This document shows positions 1-12,782 of a DNA stretch of 64,000 nucleotides, one piece after another. Source of the DNA: Sorghum bicolor (taxonomy: Eukaryota > Streptophyta > Magnoliopsida > Poales > Poaceae); the NCBI RefSeq assembly GCF_000003195.3, contig NC_012878.2, forward strand, positions 53,134,629 through 53,198,628, given 5' to 3'. The stretch's first letter is position 1. Every line of letters starts with the position of its first letter. The notes under the pieces were generated by a model, which was not told the origin of the DNA, made no database searches, and worked only from the letters and a program-made list of their open reading frames with translations. A program made the position numbers and the translations under genes.

Positions 1-1570
1 CCATCACACGCTAGACGACGCTGCATGACCTCTCCTTCGGCCCGACCCTTGGGAGCAATGCGGAGAGGTCGAGCTTGGTCAAGTGGTCCTGCTCTGATAG
101 GAGCAGGCATGCCTCGCTCACTCCGCAAGGACCAAGGGGACAACTATCTCCTCAATTTTGATAGGCACTATCCCTACGCCACGCTGCACAGACAAGACAA
201 CACAACGAGAAGGTGATGTAGGTATGGTGACCCACCATCCAAATATGGCCTGATAAAACGGGTGTATGACCCCACCCACACCGGATGGAGCTCACGACTA
301 TAGGCTTGACCTCTATGCAACCAAGGGCCACGACCCCAAAAGCCTAGGATCATGGTCACCGCCTCTACGACACGCAAGACTATCAACAACCCAAGGGTAG
401 CCACCTGCTCCTAGATTGATGCCTCCAGAAGGATGAAAACGATGACAAAGGCCATGGTGGGCTCACGTCGCACACAACAGTTGGCGAACAAACACCATGC
501 CAATAGTGCCGCCACGATTGGCACTGTAGAATTGTTGCTATAAATTAATGTACATAGATAAATTCACAAGCGTACTAATATTGTTGTAGCTTTCACCTGG
601 AGGTATTCCAAGTATCATATCCATAGGGAAATATATGAGACTAACTACGGTCTAACTTAACCTAGAGTGATTATTGGGTTAAGGTTTAACTTAACTAGGA
701 GTAGCAACAAGGCTAAGATAAGTAGGAGCATAGAAAGGAAAAATAAAGTTTTCTAGATCTAACTCATGTAAGTTATGTCTTCTACTATTCAACTAGGGAT
801 ATTACTTAGGGAAAGACACCACTAGAGGATGATTTGGTAGTAACTATGTCCTTCTAGCCCTACAGACGAGAGGTGAAATACAAAGGATCAACGAAGCTAT
901 ATAGAACAGATGTCACACATGAGATCTACCACCTTCCAAAATGCAGGTGACATCCACGATTAACCTAAGTCTAAGCACCACGCTTACACTTATGAATAAT
1001 ACTTAAAGCACTCAAAAACAGAGTCATGATTCTGATGAACAATATAAAAAATACTTACTTGATTTAAAAGTTGATTACTAGAGTAATCTTAGAAGCAAGC
1101 TCAAGTAGAACTTGATTCCACCAAGGTACAAGCCATAGGGAGAGAACACCGACAGCTCGACACCTCCTCCAAACTCTTCCCTCACTCTCTATCTCACTAT
1201 TTCTAATTATAAGATTAGATCTTATGAAGGATTAATCTTCTCTTGATTGCTAACTTTGATCCTAGAGATATGAATTAGGGTTTTAGGTATCTACTAAGGG
1301 AGGGAGTAGGGCCGATATATATAGACCAAAACATCAATCATGAGCCCTCAGATCAAACCGACTTGAAAGAATGGCATAGATGCAATCTAGGAGGTGGGGG
1401 GGGGGAACTAACATATGAAGTAGAGGCTAATTGGTGGGGACCAGTAGGTCGACCGGCCTGACATCACTCCTAGTCTAGCCATCGATAGATCCTTTTAGAG
1501 CTACGTGTGGATCAGAAGTGGATTGATTATTTTTTTATGGTCAACGAGGTAACGATGTTCAACTTGGATG
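1..1570. other. Gene-free stretch, probably decayed retrotransposon sequence
   Basis: No reading frame here looks like a gene; the short frames carry no recognisable domain. The text from about 540 to 700 resembles repeat sequence I associate with grass gypsy-type elements, but I can see neither LTR ends nor target duplications and the left side is cut by the window. A G run lies near 1395. The assignment to a retrotransposon is a weak inference. Confidence 0.3.
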
Positions 1571-2950
1571 TAGCGATGATTGAATTCTACAATGTATTTT
1601 TCCTGAATTTTTTTACCCATTTTTAATTTCTTTACTATATCTTTTTCCTATACACGATTACTTCTTGATTTCTATGATAATGTGGCAGTTTTGCGTCCTT
1701 AGAGGAAACCAATGAAATTTATCTTCATTTATAATGATACATATGGAAATTAAGCTAATGTTTTTAAAAGTTTAGTTTTAAAATTTAGAATTAATTGTAA
1801 GGTAACAAATAATTTAAAAATAAGGATTATTGTGATAGATCTTGAATAATTGATGGCTTTTGATTGTATTTTCTCTATGAACTTTGTTGGTCTCAATGCC
1901 TTTTGTATCTTTTCTTGAAGATGTGTTTGTTGAAACGAGTGAAGATTTCAAGTTTAGAGTAGTTACAACAACATTACTTGATTATGATTTGATCATATGT
2001 TTTAGTTCTTTTTTATATTTACAACATCATAGGTGAAAAAGTTATTTAAATGTATATTACATGTGCCTAAATTTCAAATCTAGACCATTTGATGAAAACC
2101 AAAGGTGCATACTTTTTTCCAACTAATCTTGTAATTTTTACTAAATCAACATCAGTAGGTGGTTATCATAAAATCCAATGAACATTTTTTCCTTTTTCCC
2201 GATTCATCTTACATTTATAAACCCTCGTAACAAATGTAGAGCTTCTTCTAATACACTGTTATATAGATATTTATATTTGTACCATTGTTAAAGAGCCAAA
2301 ATTTCATCATTTTTTCCGTCCGCCTTCCCTGACTATATGTCCAGGTAGTGGAAATTTTTGTGCCCCGTTTTTTTTACTTCTCAAACTACACTCATGCCAT
2401 CCGTGCAAACATATAACCCTATGTTTGTCATATGTGATTTTGGACTCACGTCTCGTGTTTATATGAGTTAGAACAACTCACATCTAGTGATGATATATAC
2501 AAAGTCCGATTTCTTTATATGTATATATATTGAGTCTTGTTGTAACGTACAGATATACTGTATTTACTAGTAATAGATAATGCTAAGCTTAAGACGATTG
2601 CCAAAGTAGTACCACGTGCCATGTTTGTGTACTAACTATCTTTTTGCTAGAAGAAACTAAATTCTTGAGAAATTTATGTGGATTTGCTATGTACGCTCCC
2701 AGCTGGCCTAGACATATACTCCCCTCCGTCCTAATATATAAGATGTCCCATAATACAAGTTGTGCTCTTTCACAAATATTAATGTAGTAGTACTAGTGCT
2801 GACGGAGAAAATTAAATATGGTCTTAGTTTTTGAACTAGAGCTGGTTACGCCTTATATACTATGGTAGATAGAGGACTCCCTTTGGCGAGTACATACTTT
2901 GAGCACCTCAAAATTATCGCGTGCGTCACTCATACTTCACCGCGTGATTT
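1571..2950. other. AT-rich upstream region of the P450 gene
   Basis: AT-rich, no coding potential seen. A piece at about 2717-2815 begins with a CTCCCCTCCGT-like end and has a degenerate GACGGAG near its other end, so it may be a decayed Stowaway-type MITE. The last few hundred bases should contain the P450 promoter. Confidence 0.4.
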
Positions 2951-2954
2951 CTAT

Positions 2955-2961
2955 TATAAAA
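2955..2961 (+). promoter_or_regulatory. TATA box of the P450 gene
   Basis: TATAAAA lies 90 bp upstream of the ATG at 3051, a usual spacing for a plant gene with a short leader. No competing TATA motif lies closer. The assignment rests on position and motif only. Confidence 0.6.
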
Positions 2962-3050
2962 GCTGACCATCGGGAGGAGCCGCCGAGGGAAGAGAACACA
3001 TAGACACACAGACAAGTTTCTTCCTAGAGAGAGACAGGCAGCGCCCGCGC

Positions 3051-6000
3051 ATGACCGCCATCATGGGGTACAACGGCCTCTTGCCGCTGATGCTGCTGGC
3101 AGCTGGGTGGTGCGCCGTCGCGGCGGCGCTCGTCTTGGCCATTTCCGCGTGGCTGCAGCGGCCGCGCCGCGTCGCGGAGGCCTTCCGTCGGCAGGGCATC
3201 GACGGCCCGCCGCCGTCGTCGTTCCTGTCGGGTAACCTCTCGGAGATGCAGGCGAGGGCGGCCGCCGCGGCGGTGGCGGAGGCCGCCGGCGGCCGGGACT
3301 TCCAGAAGGAAGGCTTCGACGACTACTGCAAGAAGATCTTCCCCTACTTCGAGAAGTGGAGGAAAGCCTACGGTACGTCGTCTCCGTCAAATCGTGCGGC
3401 TTGTTATTATTTATTATATATATAACAGTACTAATATATATATACTCGCTAGTAATTTTCTTGGATTATCATGATGAGGTCGCCGTTGTTCTCTCATGCA
3501 AAGGTATTGTAGGTTCTTGCGCCATAGAGAGAGAGAGCCAGCACAGAGAGAGAACGAAAGAGAACAATATTATTAGTAGTAGTAAGTTCTAGGCTTGTTG
3601 CCACCTTCAGCTAGCATGGGTATATACTGCTATCCCATGTTAAAGGCTGGACATGTTTTTTTTAGTAGAAAAAGATTGGGGTTTTTATGACAAACAAGAT
3701 TTTGTGCCTTATTATTAAACCCAACTCATACAGAAATAGCTAGAACTGACAACATACTCGTATTCTCAAAATCTCATCTCAGTTCTACATGAACAACATA
3801 TAGATCCATGTGGGTTGTAGTACTCTGCTGTAGCTAGCCCCAAGCAAGTTGACCATATTAACTAGTTGTAGTTTATTAACAATTACTGCTAGTACGAAAA
3901 ATGTTGCAAAGTCACTGCTTACAACACACAAGTGGGCGAAAATAACACTGCACCCCTACCCAAAGGGGGTTTGAGTTGTCAATGAAGTCAACATCAGAAA
4001 GCTAGCAAGCAAGTTAAGGAAAATTAAAATACTAGAAAGAATGGATGAACAAACATGATGATAGAAACTGGCTGAGTCAACTACCGGGTGTCCAGCCAGG
4101 TTCCTGGATCACCGAGTACACTACTACAATACAATACAATTAAAAAATAAACAAATTAATAAAAATTCTTCAACAATATATATATATATATGGCTTTGTT
4201 TAGTTTGCGAATTTTTTTAGCTTTGGATACTATAGCTCTTTCTTTTGTATTTGATAATTATTGTCCAATTGTGGACGTACTAAGTATACTCGAAAGATTC
4301 ATCTTGTAAATTATAATAAAATTGTGTAATTAGTTTTTATTTATATTTATATTTAATGCTTCGTATATACGTTTTAAGATTTAATATGATGAAAAATTTT
4401 AAAAAAATTTAGAAACTAAAGCAGACGAGTATATATATAAAAGTAGTAATTGCAGACAACACACAACCGCCTAGCTACACCTATAGGCATGGTAGCTGCG
4501 GATAATAGTATAGGGGGAGCGGGTGGCCATGTGGTCAAACTGTCCTGGGCTGCTGGTGCTGGGCATGCACTCCAGCTCCAGTCGCGCGCGCGCGGCCGGC
4601 CGACCTGCGCATATGCATGCACGTATTAATTGCCGGAGAGGAGGTGGTGAATGAAGGTTTTTTGGGACCGTCCGGTTTGACCTATAGGGTTGCGCGATGC
4701 ATGAGCATGGCTACCATGACTAGTCACTACTAGCTGCTGCTGGTCCATTGTTCATGCATGGGCTGCACCTGCACTAGATCGTGTGCATGCGGCAAACCAC
4801 TGTACCTTTCTGTAATTATTAGGAGCAAAAAAAATAATTTGCTATGGTTAGAGTAGTAGTGCCATGCTGTAAATCTAAAGAAAGGAAAAGGGACAGATAC
4901 TCTAGACGATATTTCATTTGGTCTTAGCTAGCCAGCCCGGCCGGCCAGTGACTGACAAACAACGTACTCCTACTGAATAAGTAATTGCCCTGGCCCTGGC
5001 AGAATCCTCTGATCTAATCTAACTATAGTAGTATTATAGTCGCCTAATCAGGTAGGATTTCCGTAAACGGGCATGCATGCATGTGTTGCCCTTAGCTGTC
5101 CAAGCACACCGATCAAAGCTCTCGCTCCATTTCGATCGCGCTAAGCTTTCCTCCTCTGAATCTTGACGCCGCCGTCGACGCCCATGCTTATCCATTGCCT
5201 GCCTGCCAAAGAGATCGTCAGATCGAGTCCTCTGCCCGGACCAGTACGTGGTGCTTGCTGTCATATAGAAACACGATGTGGCCAGCTGCATGCATGCTAT
5301 ATAAACTGACCACGTCAGCGATGTGTGTGAGAACATGTATATTGTACCATACGGCAACCGCATGTATCTGATGTAATTATATGTATATATAGTTTCATAT
5401 ATAAATAAATAAATATTAATTTATTTATATATTTAGGATATTCCTCTAGTTTTGGTGTTCGGTACCCGGCCTGTATATGTTAGCTGAAGAAGAGAAGTAG
5501 AATACTAGGTACTCGCTGATGTACGTAGTTTTCTTGTTCTCATTGGTATATATAGGTCGTTAGATAATTCAGACCAGAATATATATGTATGTGCAGTTGG
5601 AAATTCGGTGCATGCATGATAGAAGCTGACTCTTCTTCTTTGCGATAGAGATAATAATGGCCTCTCCTGTGTACTATCTATAACTGAAACCTAAAACGAT
5701 TATGGAAGCAAAAAAATGATATTTGTAGTCGATGTAAATTGCTATATAATAGTATGATAACTATAATATATAGCGCACTCCCGGTCGTGTTAGCTTGCGT
5801 GTGAGAATGCATATCATATTTTTCGCGCATGTTAAGTTTCTTGAATAATATGCATCTTGATGGAAACTTGGAGCAAAATGCGTGTATCTGAAGACTTGCT
5901 TACATCTTGCATTCATACGTGGTGCTATCTGCTAGCTTGTTGTCTAGGACTCTTGATTTAATTCTTTTCTTCCATGTCAAACCCATGCATCTTAATTATG

Positions 6001-9000
6001 GAAGTTAATTATTAGCTCGATTCTTCATCATAGCACGATCGATGTGGACTAGTCGAAACATTAATTAATTTTGTGATGTGGCCAACGTACGTACGTATGA
6101 TGTGATAGCAATATACAGTATTAATTAGTTTGTCAAAATGATTTTAATTTAATACAAACAATTGTAGTAGTACTACTACTACACTACTACTTGTTTAACT
6201 TGTGTGTGTGTACGTGTGTGTGCTTCTTTCTCCCCTAATTCAAGTAAAGGCCGTTTGACCAATACACATACGGAGTAGCAGTATAGCTAAACTAAACTAT
6301 CCTTTCAGTCAGTCAATCTTAAACTATAAACTTCTACAAAACTAATCAATCAAACAACACACACTCCCTCCCCCATATTCCTTCTTTCTCAAGACACCAA
6401 TAAACAATGAAGCTACTTTAACATCGATGATGATGACGCCCTATATTATATATATCAATCAGCCAAATGCAATTGACTTGTGGTTATGAACATGTTATAA
6501 AATTAGTACTACTACATCATACTGAACACCAGATGACATGATATGATTTCCAACGGCTTCAAATAATTCAACCACTAATGAAACAGTGGCTAGAGGTACC
6601 CTGTACGTATCCCTAGGGGCCCCATTCTAGCTACTACTAATAATAAACCAGTCCATATGCTGGTGGATCAGTTGTTCCCGGTACACGCATGCATGCATGC
6701 TGCTGCTGCTGCTGCCTCCCCTACAGTGGCATTGACTAGGTTATCAGCCCTAACCTCTAGGGCAGGGCTCATAGCTACTGTAGCATTCCTAGTCGTCCTA
6801 GCAGCTAGCTGACGGAAGGATCATGCTCATGCATGCACACACTGCAGACAGCGCAGTGTGCTTGCATGCACACATGCACTGTGTCATTGGTACTGCAACA
6901 ACCGTGCATCCCGGCCCTCTCTCTCTCTCTCTAGCCACCTTTAAGGACGTGCGTGGGACTGAAAGTCTGGAGCTCAACATTTTTTTGCGTCCATGTACGT
7001 CCATGGTCCATGCATCGATCTCTCTCCCTCCGATCCAACAAGGACACGTACTCCACATGGATCTGATGCATGCATCGTGGCTACCCTGATCATCCCGGCC
7101 ACCTAGCTAGCTGCTAGGTGTACGTCTAGCACGCAGGTTGATCTTGAGATCGAGCGATCTAGCTAGCTATTTCGTGGAGCTGCTAGCACGTACGATCGAT
7201 ATATATATGATGCAGAGATCAAAGCTCTTTATCATCGTCTGATTAATTAGCTTTTTTTTTTAGAAAGACGGCAATCTCTTGCCGTATTTTTATTAGACGA
7301 GGAAAAATAAAAACAGAAAATATTATTAGTTAGCTTTTCAGAGCGAGCTTTTCTATGCCCAATATAATAGCTTTGCAGAACATGGGTCTGCCTAGTTGGC
7401 CAGAGTGTGATGTACGTGCATGCCTATCTGTGCTGTACGGTAATGTCTCGCCATTCGCACGATCACATATAGATAGGTAGGTATATATAGTGACCTGCGT
7501 AGATGGGATTCATGTGTTTGTTCGGTTTCATCTGTGTAGTGTATAATCAGAACCATGCATGGAATCCGGCCGTGGGATGTGTCCGCGCCACAAGGACACA
7601 GTAGCGTACAAGTTGTGTCCCCCATATCCATAGCACGACAAACGAATCAGTTATGAGGACTATATGCCACACAAGTTGAGGCGTTCCTGCTTACTAGCTA
7701 GTTGTTGAGTGGCTGCTTGCCTACATTTCCTTATCACGCCACGCATGAGATACTCCTTTCCGTTCCAAATTGTAAAGCCGTTCTGACTTTCCTAGAGATA
7801 GTACTAGTACTACAAACTATATATATCCTTTCACTACTGGAGATACGCTCTTTGCTAAGTGTCGCGTGTTTTGTCGTTCGCTAAGTATCGTAGACGACAT
7901 TAGGCAAGGCACGCGATTCCAGTAGCGTTTAGAAGTGCTGGAAGAACTTATACTAGTTTATAAGAACACATACACAAACCAAACGCACGGGGACAGAAGG
8001 ATACATACTATCACTGTAAGAGCAACCACAATGTTACAAAAAAAAAGTAGTCCATAAGCATTAGAATATTGTCTACCAGCTAGCAAAAACATTGTAGAAG
8101 TGGTCTATAAAACCGTCCATAAGTAAAGGTACCCATAGTCCTATGAGCTACCCATAAGAAATAAACAAATAATTCTTCTCTCTGTCCCCTGCCTCTCTCA
8201 TATGGATTATCAAGTCTATATACATTGTGGCAACAACAATAACTATAGCTTACTGACTGCAAAAACTGTTCATATGAACTGAGTAGTCCATATACATTGT
8301 GGTTGCTTTAAGCGAGAAGCCATGGAAGGCACGTCGACATGGCGGACGTCATGGTGGACGTATATACATGGGCAGGGGCGAAGCTATGTTTATGAGAGTG
8401 GGTGCAGATGCACCACTCAAAATTCATAAAAACAATGGATTTTTTCTAAAATTTCTCCATATATGCACCATCTATAATACAAATCTATGCACTCACAAGA
8501 CAAATGCATCACCCTCTAATTTGCTCTAGCTTCGCTATGGATGTGACGCGGGAAGGACGTACGATGCGCTAGCCTGCAACGGCCTAGTCCTGCTCGAGGC
8601 CCGACCAGCCGTACGTCCCTGTTGGATCGGTGGCATGGGCAAAGTGGCCTTCCTCCGATCCGGCCGAGGTGCCCGCGCGGGCGGGCGCTGGTCCAGGGGG
8701 CATGAGCATGATATGCGCAATGCACGCCACGCCACGCCACAACGTACGATCTCTGACGACGACCGACGATGATCGATCACTTCTTCGCCAAGCAAAGCAA
8801 CGACCTCCGGTACTGATGCTACGTTAACGTTACATATATATACGTACTGCACGTGCACCGGTGCACGTAGACATATATATATACTCCTAGTACTAGGTAT
8901 ATATATGAGATTATCAGATGTGCACGCAGACGCACGCGCACGAGCACGAGATCGGCGACGACTGTGACCACATGACAGGGCCAGCTAACTGCATGCACAC

Positions 9001-11725
9001 GCACTGGAGTAGTATAGTGCAGTATGTACTTGATTGCTTACGATGTCAGCGAGTAGTATAAGGGGGGCTTCGTTCGTAGTAGGAGTACGTACGTACGACA
9101 CATCGCGATCGCGCGCGACACGGACACAGTCAGGTAGCTAGCAGAGAGGGATCGGTGATGCATGCATGCATGTGTGAACGAAGCAAGCCGCCGGTGAGGA
9201 CGGATCGGATCGGAGGAGATCGATCATCGAGGACCACCATGCATGGGCATGGCTGCGCGCGGCCTGGGCTGGGCGAAGTGCTGCCGAAGTCAGCTAGCTG
9301 GTGGCTTGCATGCGGGCGCTGCATCTGCATCTGCATGCAGCTCAGTTGGTTGCGGTTGCGGTTGCGGCGTCAATCTGGATCTGCAGAATCCCGGTCAAAT
9401 TCAGTGGAGTTCACTGCACTGATCAGTCAAAGATTCAGCTGATCAGGAATATTCTCTCCGCCGCGCTGTCCTTACAGCGGAGGGTACGGCCGGTGCGCGT
9501 GATGAGACGGTGAAAGGATCTTTTTTTTTTTGTTTTGTTTTGAGAATCGGTGAAAGGATCTTCTGGCCAAGATACCACGGAACAGTCAGTGCATGGGCCA
9601 GTTGGCCGGATCCACGCTGGGGATCGTGTAGCTTTGACCGGAACCGTTGTTAACGCCAGTCAATCGATGCCCAGATCCTCGAGTCTAAAATTATTTACTT
9701 AGAGTCTAAATAAGACTTCGAGTCTTATTTTTTCTACCTCTTTTTTAAATAAATATGCTGCCACCTTAGCCAAAAAACCATAAATAATATATAATTGATT
9801 GTCTTAGACTCGGTGATAGAGTCTTGCATTATGAATGCCCTTATAGTACTCCGATATACTATTGAATTACTCCAATAATTGTATACCTCGTTTTTTAAGA
9901 AATTCATTTAAAAAATAATTAGATTTATAGAAAATATAATTCACATAGTTTGATTAAATATATAGGTACAAATATTAATATTTATGACACAAAATAGATA
10001 TACTCTCGTAACAAATCTAATAATTTTTATTTGGGATTATATAATTTAGTCAAATTCAAGATACTTAAATGTAGTACTACTGTTCTATAATTGTATTTTT
10101 TCCCATTTAACTTAGTACTGGTTTTGGGCGGGCGGGGTGGGGGGGTGGGTGGTTGAACGGCATAAGGTTGCCGTGAGGCCCATCTATGTTGGACGACATT
10201 GTTATAGGCCCACATGATAAAGGCCTCGTCTCAGCCCAAATTACAACGGGTCGGAACAGCTGCCACATGCACTGCCTTCGAGCCCAAGAGCATTCATTCC
10301 CAGTCCACTATTCTTTTCAAATGACCCGCGCGATGTTTCTGCAGGCGAGACATACCTGTACTGGCTACGCCGCCGGCCGGCGCTGTACGTGTCGGACCCG
10401 GAGCTGATCCGCGAGATCGGGCGCTGCGTGTCGCTGGACATGGGCAAGCCCACCTACCTGCAGAAGGGGCAGGAACCCCTCTTCGGCCGCGGCGTCCTCA
10501 AGGCCAACGGCGCCGAGTGGCATCGCCAGCGCAAGCTCATCGCCCCGGAGTTCTACATGGCCAAGGTCAAGGTAACAGACACTACGATCGCCGCTTATTG
10601 CCGTCCGATCGATCGATCGATCGACCTTCGCATCCGCGTTTGATGTTTGATTCGTCGGTTGCGCGCGCCGGCGCCGCGCAGGGCATGGTGGAGCTGATGG
10701 TGGACGCGGCGCAGCCGCTGCTGGCGTCGTGGGAGGACAAGGTCGCCGCGGCGCCGGGCGGCGTCGCGGAGATCGACGTGGACGAGGACATCAGGAGCTT
10801 CTCCTTCGACGTCATCTCCAGGGCCTGCTTCGGCGGCGACTACTCCAGGGGGCGGGAGATCTTCCTCCGTCTCAGGGCGCTGTCGGGCCTCATGTCCGAG
10901 ACCAGCGTCATCTTCACCATCCCGTCGCTCAGGCACCTTCCCACGAAGAAGAACCGGAGGATCTGGAAGCTCACGCACGAGATCCGGTCGCTGATCCTGC
11001 AGCTGGCGAGCGAGCGCAAGGCAGCGGCGGCGCCGACGCCCGGCCGCGACTTCCTGGGCTCCATCATCGACAGCAGCCGTGACCAGCCGCGCGCGGACGA
11101 CTTCGTGGTGGACAACTGCAAGAACATCTACTTTGCGGGCCACGAGACGAGCGCGGTCACCGCGACGTGGTGCCTCATGCTCCTCGCCGCGCACCCGGAG
11201 TGGCAGGACCGCGCGCGCGCCGAGGCGCTCGACGTCTGCGGCGGCGACGCCGCCGCGCCGGACTTCGACGCGGTGGCCAGGATGAGGACGCTGCACGCGG
11301 TGGTGCTGGAGACGCTGCGCCTCTTCCCGCCGTCGTCGTTCGTGGTGCGGGAGATGTTCCGCGACATGCAGCTCGGCACCAGGCTGCGCGCGCCCAAGGG
11401 CACCTACCTCTTCGTGCCGGTCTCCACCATGCACCACGACGCCGCCGTCTGGGGCGCCACCGCGCGCCGGTTCGACCCAGGAAGGTTCCGCGACGGCGTG
11501 GCGGCCGCGTGCAAGCACCCGCAGGCGTTCATGCCCTTCGGCCTCGGCGCGCGCACCTGCCTCGGCCAGAACCTCGCGCTCGTCGAGGTCAAGGCGCTCG
11601 TGGCGCTCGTCCTCGCCCGCTTCTCGCTCGCGCTGTCGCCGGACTACCGGCACGCCCCCGCGTTCCGGTTCATCATCGAGCCGGAGTTCGGCCTGCGCCT
11701 CCGCGTGCACCGCCTCGGCCACTGA
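3051..11725 (+). CDS. Cytochrome P450, CYP714 family (gibberellin-modifying type)
   Basis: Three exons: 3051-3372, 10345-10571 and 10682-11725, all with GT-AG borders and matching phases, giving 530 residues, normal for a plant P450. The N-terminus is a hydrophobic anchor (about residues 7-32), so the enzyme should sit in the ER membrane. Seen: I-helix AGHETS at 335-340, the ExxR pair E393/R396, and the heme loop FGLGARTCLG with Cys476 as haem ligand. The GPPPSSFLSGNLSEMQ segment, the VDNCKNIYFAGHETSA helix and the SPxYxHxPxFR ending match the CYP714 family (CYP72 clan). Known CYP714 enzymes hydroxylate or epoxidise gibberellins. Which subfamily (B, C or D/EUI) cannot be settled by eye, and the substrate is inferred. 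The first intron is 6972 bp, the second only 110 bp. The ATG was chosen because it opens the anchor and follows the TATA box. Confidence 0.9.
4192..4427 (+). mobile_element. Degenerate Tourist-like MITE in P450 intron 1
   Basis: Starts with GGCTTTGTTTAGTTT and carries the internal landmarks of the family seen elsewhere in the window, such as GTAATTAGTTTTTATTT and a TTTAATGCTTC block. The right end is worn. It lies inside the first P450 intron and has no coding capacity. Orientation matches the 14057 copy. Confidence 0.65.
7247..7338 (-). mobile_element. Short 3' fragment of a LINE with target duplication
   Basis: TTAGCTTTT is present at 7247-7255 and 7330-7338. Between them is a T run followed by text that on the minus strand reads ...AATAAAAATACGGC...GCCGTCTTTCTA plus poly(A), which resembles the 3' tail of grass LINEs. 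It is best read as a minus-strand, nearly complete 5' truncation (insert about 74 bp) in the P450 intron. The duplication is short and T-rich, so certainty is moderate. Confidence 0.5.
7832..7927. mobile_element. 96-bp CACTA-type miniature element
   Basis: Begins CACTACTGGAGATACGC and ends CGCGATTCCAGTAGCG, an inverted-repeat pair of the CACTA type with one changed base at the right end. It is flanked by the 3-bp direct repeat TTT (7829-7831 and 7928-7930), the duplication size of CACTA elements. The centre also folds back (TTTGCTAAGTGTCG against related text). No coding capacity. Sits in P450 intron 1. Confidence 0.6.
8017..8310. mobile_element. MITE with AAGAGCAACCACAATGT ends
   Basis: TAAGAGCAACCACAATGT at 8017-8034 is matched inversely by ACATTGTGGTTGCTTTA at 8294-8310, giving terminal inverted repeats of about 17 bp. 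The 294-bp interior is AT-rich and non-coding. The superfamily is not certain from sequence alone. Located in P450 intron 1. Confidence 0.65.
8372..8540. repeat. Small repeat with GGGGCGAAGCTA / TAGCTTCGCT ends
   Basis: GGGGCGAAGCTATG near 8374 and CTAGCTTCGCTATGG near 8526 form inverted ends. The interior carries GAGAGTGGGTGCAGATGCACC. A related copy lies at 31541-31715, so this is a dispersed short repeat family and not unique sequence. The superfamily is unclear. Confidence 0.5.
9508..9562 (-). mobile_element. 25-bp poly(A)-ended insertion with 15-bp target duplication
   Basis: CGGTGAAAGGATCTT occurs at 9508-9522 and again at 9548-9562. The 25 bases between are T-rich and on the minus strand read ATTCTCAAAACAAAACA followed by A's. 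Duplication length, A-rich end and tiny size fit a LINE-machinery insertion that was almost entirely 5'-truncated. It is in P450 intron 1. Confidence 0.55.
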
Positions 11726-12782
11726 GTGCGAGTAGATGTTCAGGTGTTTGGAGTTGCATTTTGTAAAGGCCTACATATACACTAGCTAACACGTTAAAAA
11801 AAGGAAAGTGCACCGTTCAACACGCAAGCAATAACAAGGTTATACGTACATGATGGATATGGTAATAGTAATACTGAAGAACTTTGTCAGCACTACCGTG
11901 ATGTGAATTAACACCCGATAACCTCAGTTTCAGTCCACGTAACCACATCTTCTCGCGATTCAGCTGTTTAATTGGTACCAAACCATCAGCACTCTTGTAA
12001 AATCATGAGAAAACAGGGGAAAACGACTACGGTTGGAGGCCATTTCACTGACATCAAAACAAAGGAACGCGAAAAAAGTTTCAGAAATCACATCAGGGAA
12101 AGGGACGGTTTAATTTCTTGGAGGGGCTCTCTCGCTTGACACATGAGCAATTGCGCATCACGGTGGTGACTGGTGAGGCCGCGCGAGAACGTGCTGTATA
12201 TATCTTGAATCCATTCTCTTATGCTATAGGCGTTTGGTTGAGTGAACAAACGCTCGACAGGGACACGCGTGACCGGTGTCCTCTAATTTCTAACTTATTA
12301 GCAGTGCTAATAAAATCCCGCAGGTTGCAGGGTTAAAATCACGAAAGCGCAGTGTGGAGACTGCGATGAATTAAACGTCGAACCCATCCATTATGCAACA
12401 AGAGCACATACATAGTTACATACACACAGGTCCTTGCTACTGTGACCGTATCTCTGCTTGGAACGTAGAAATGTCAGACTAACTTTGTTGAGTTTCGCGA
12501 GAAATAGTTCAAATTCAAATTGGATTCGGTAAAATCTCCTGCGTTCCAAAAAGTGGTGCTCTTCAAAACACACTCTCGCACGCTGTAAAACAGATCGAGC
12601 AGACATGGACCGATGTACAGCACACGTGTGTTACTGTCGCCAGTCTACTGTATGATTGTATCACTATCTAGTATCTACCCTGTGGTGTTAGCTCGAAGTA
12701 CATAAGCAAGAACGCACTTCTGTGGGCGTGCCAGAGCTCGACAACGCCGGGTGCACGAGCGAGCCCGCCAAGCCGGCCAACC
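11726..12782. other. Intergenic spacer between the P450 and LEA_2 genes
   Basis: Contains the P450 3' UTR (first few hundred bases) and the LEA_2 promoter. A few frames of 70 or so codons have no recognisable content. I see no transposon ends or RNA gene. Confidence 0.5.

Noticed and set aside
10595..11722. 375-codon open frame antisense to the P450
   Set aside because: It mirrors a GC3-rich exon; the composition is Arg/Glu/His-rich with no domain. The same applies to the overlapping plus-strand frames at 10729-11082 and 11167-11766.
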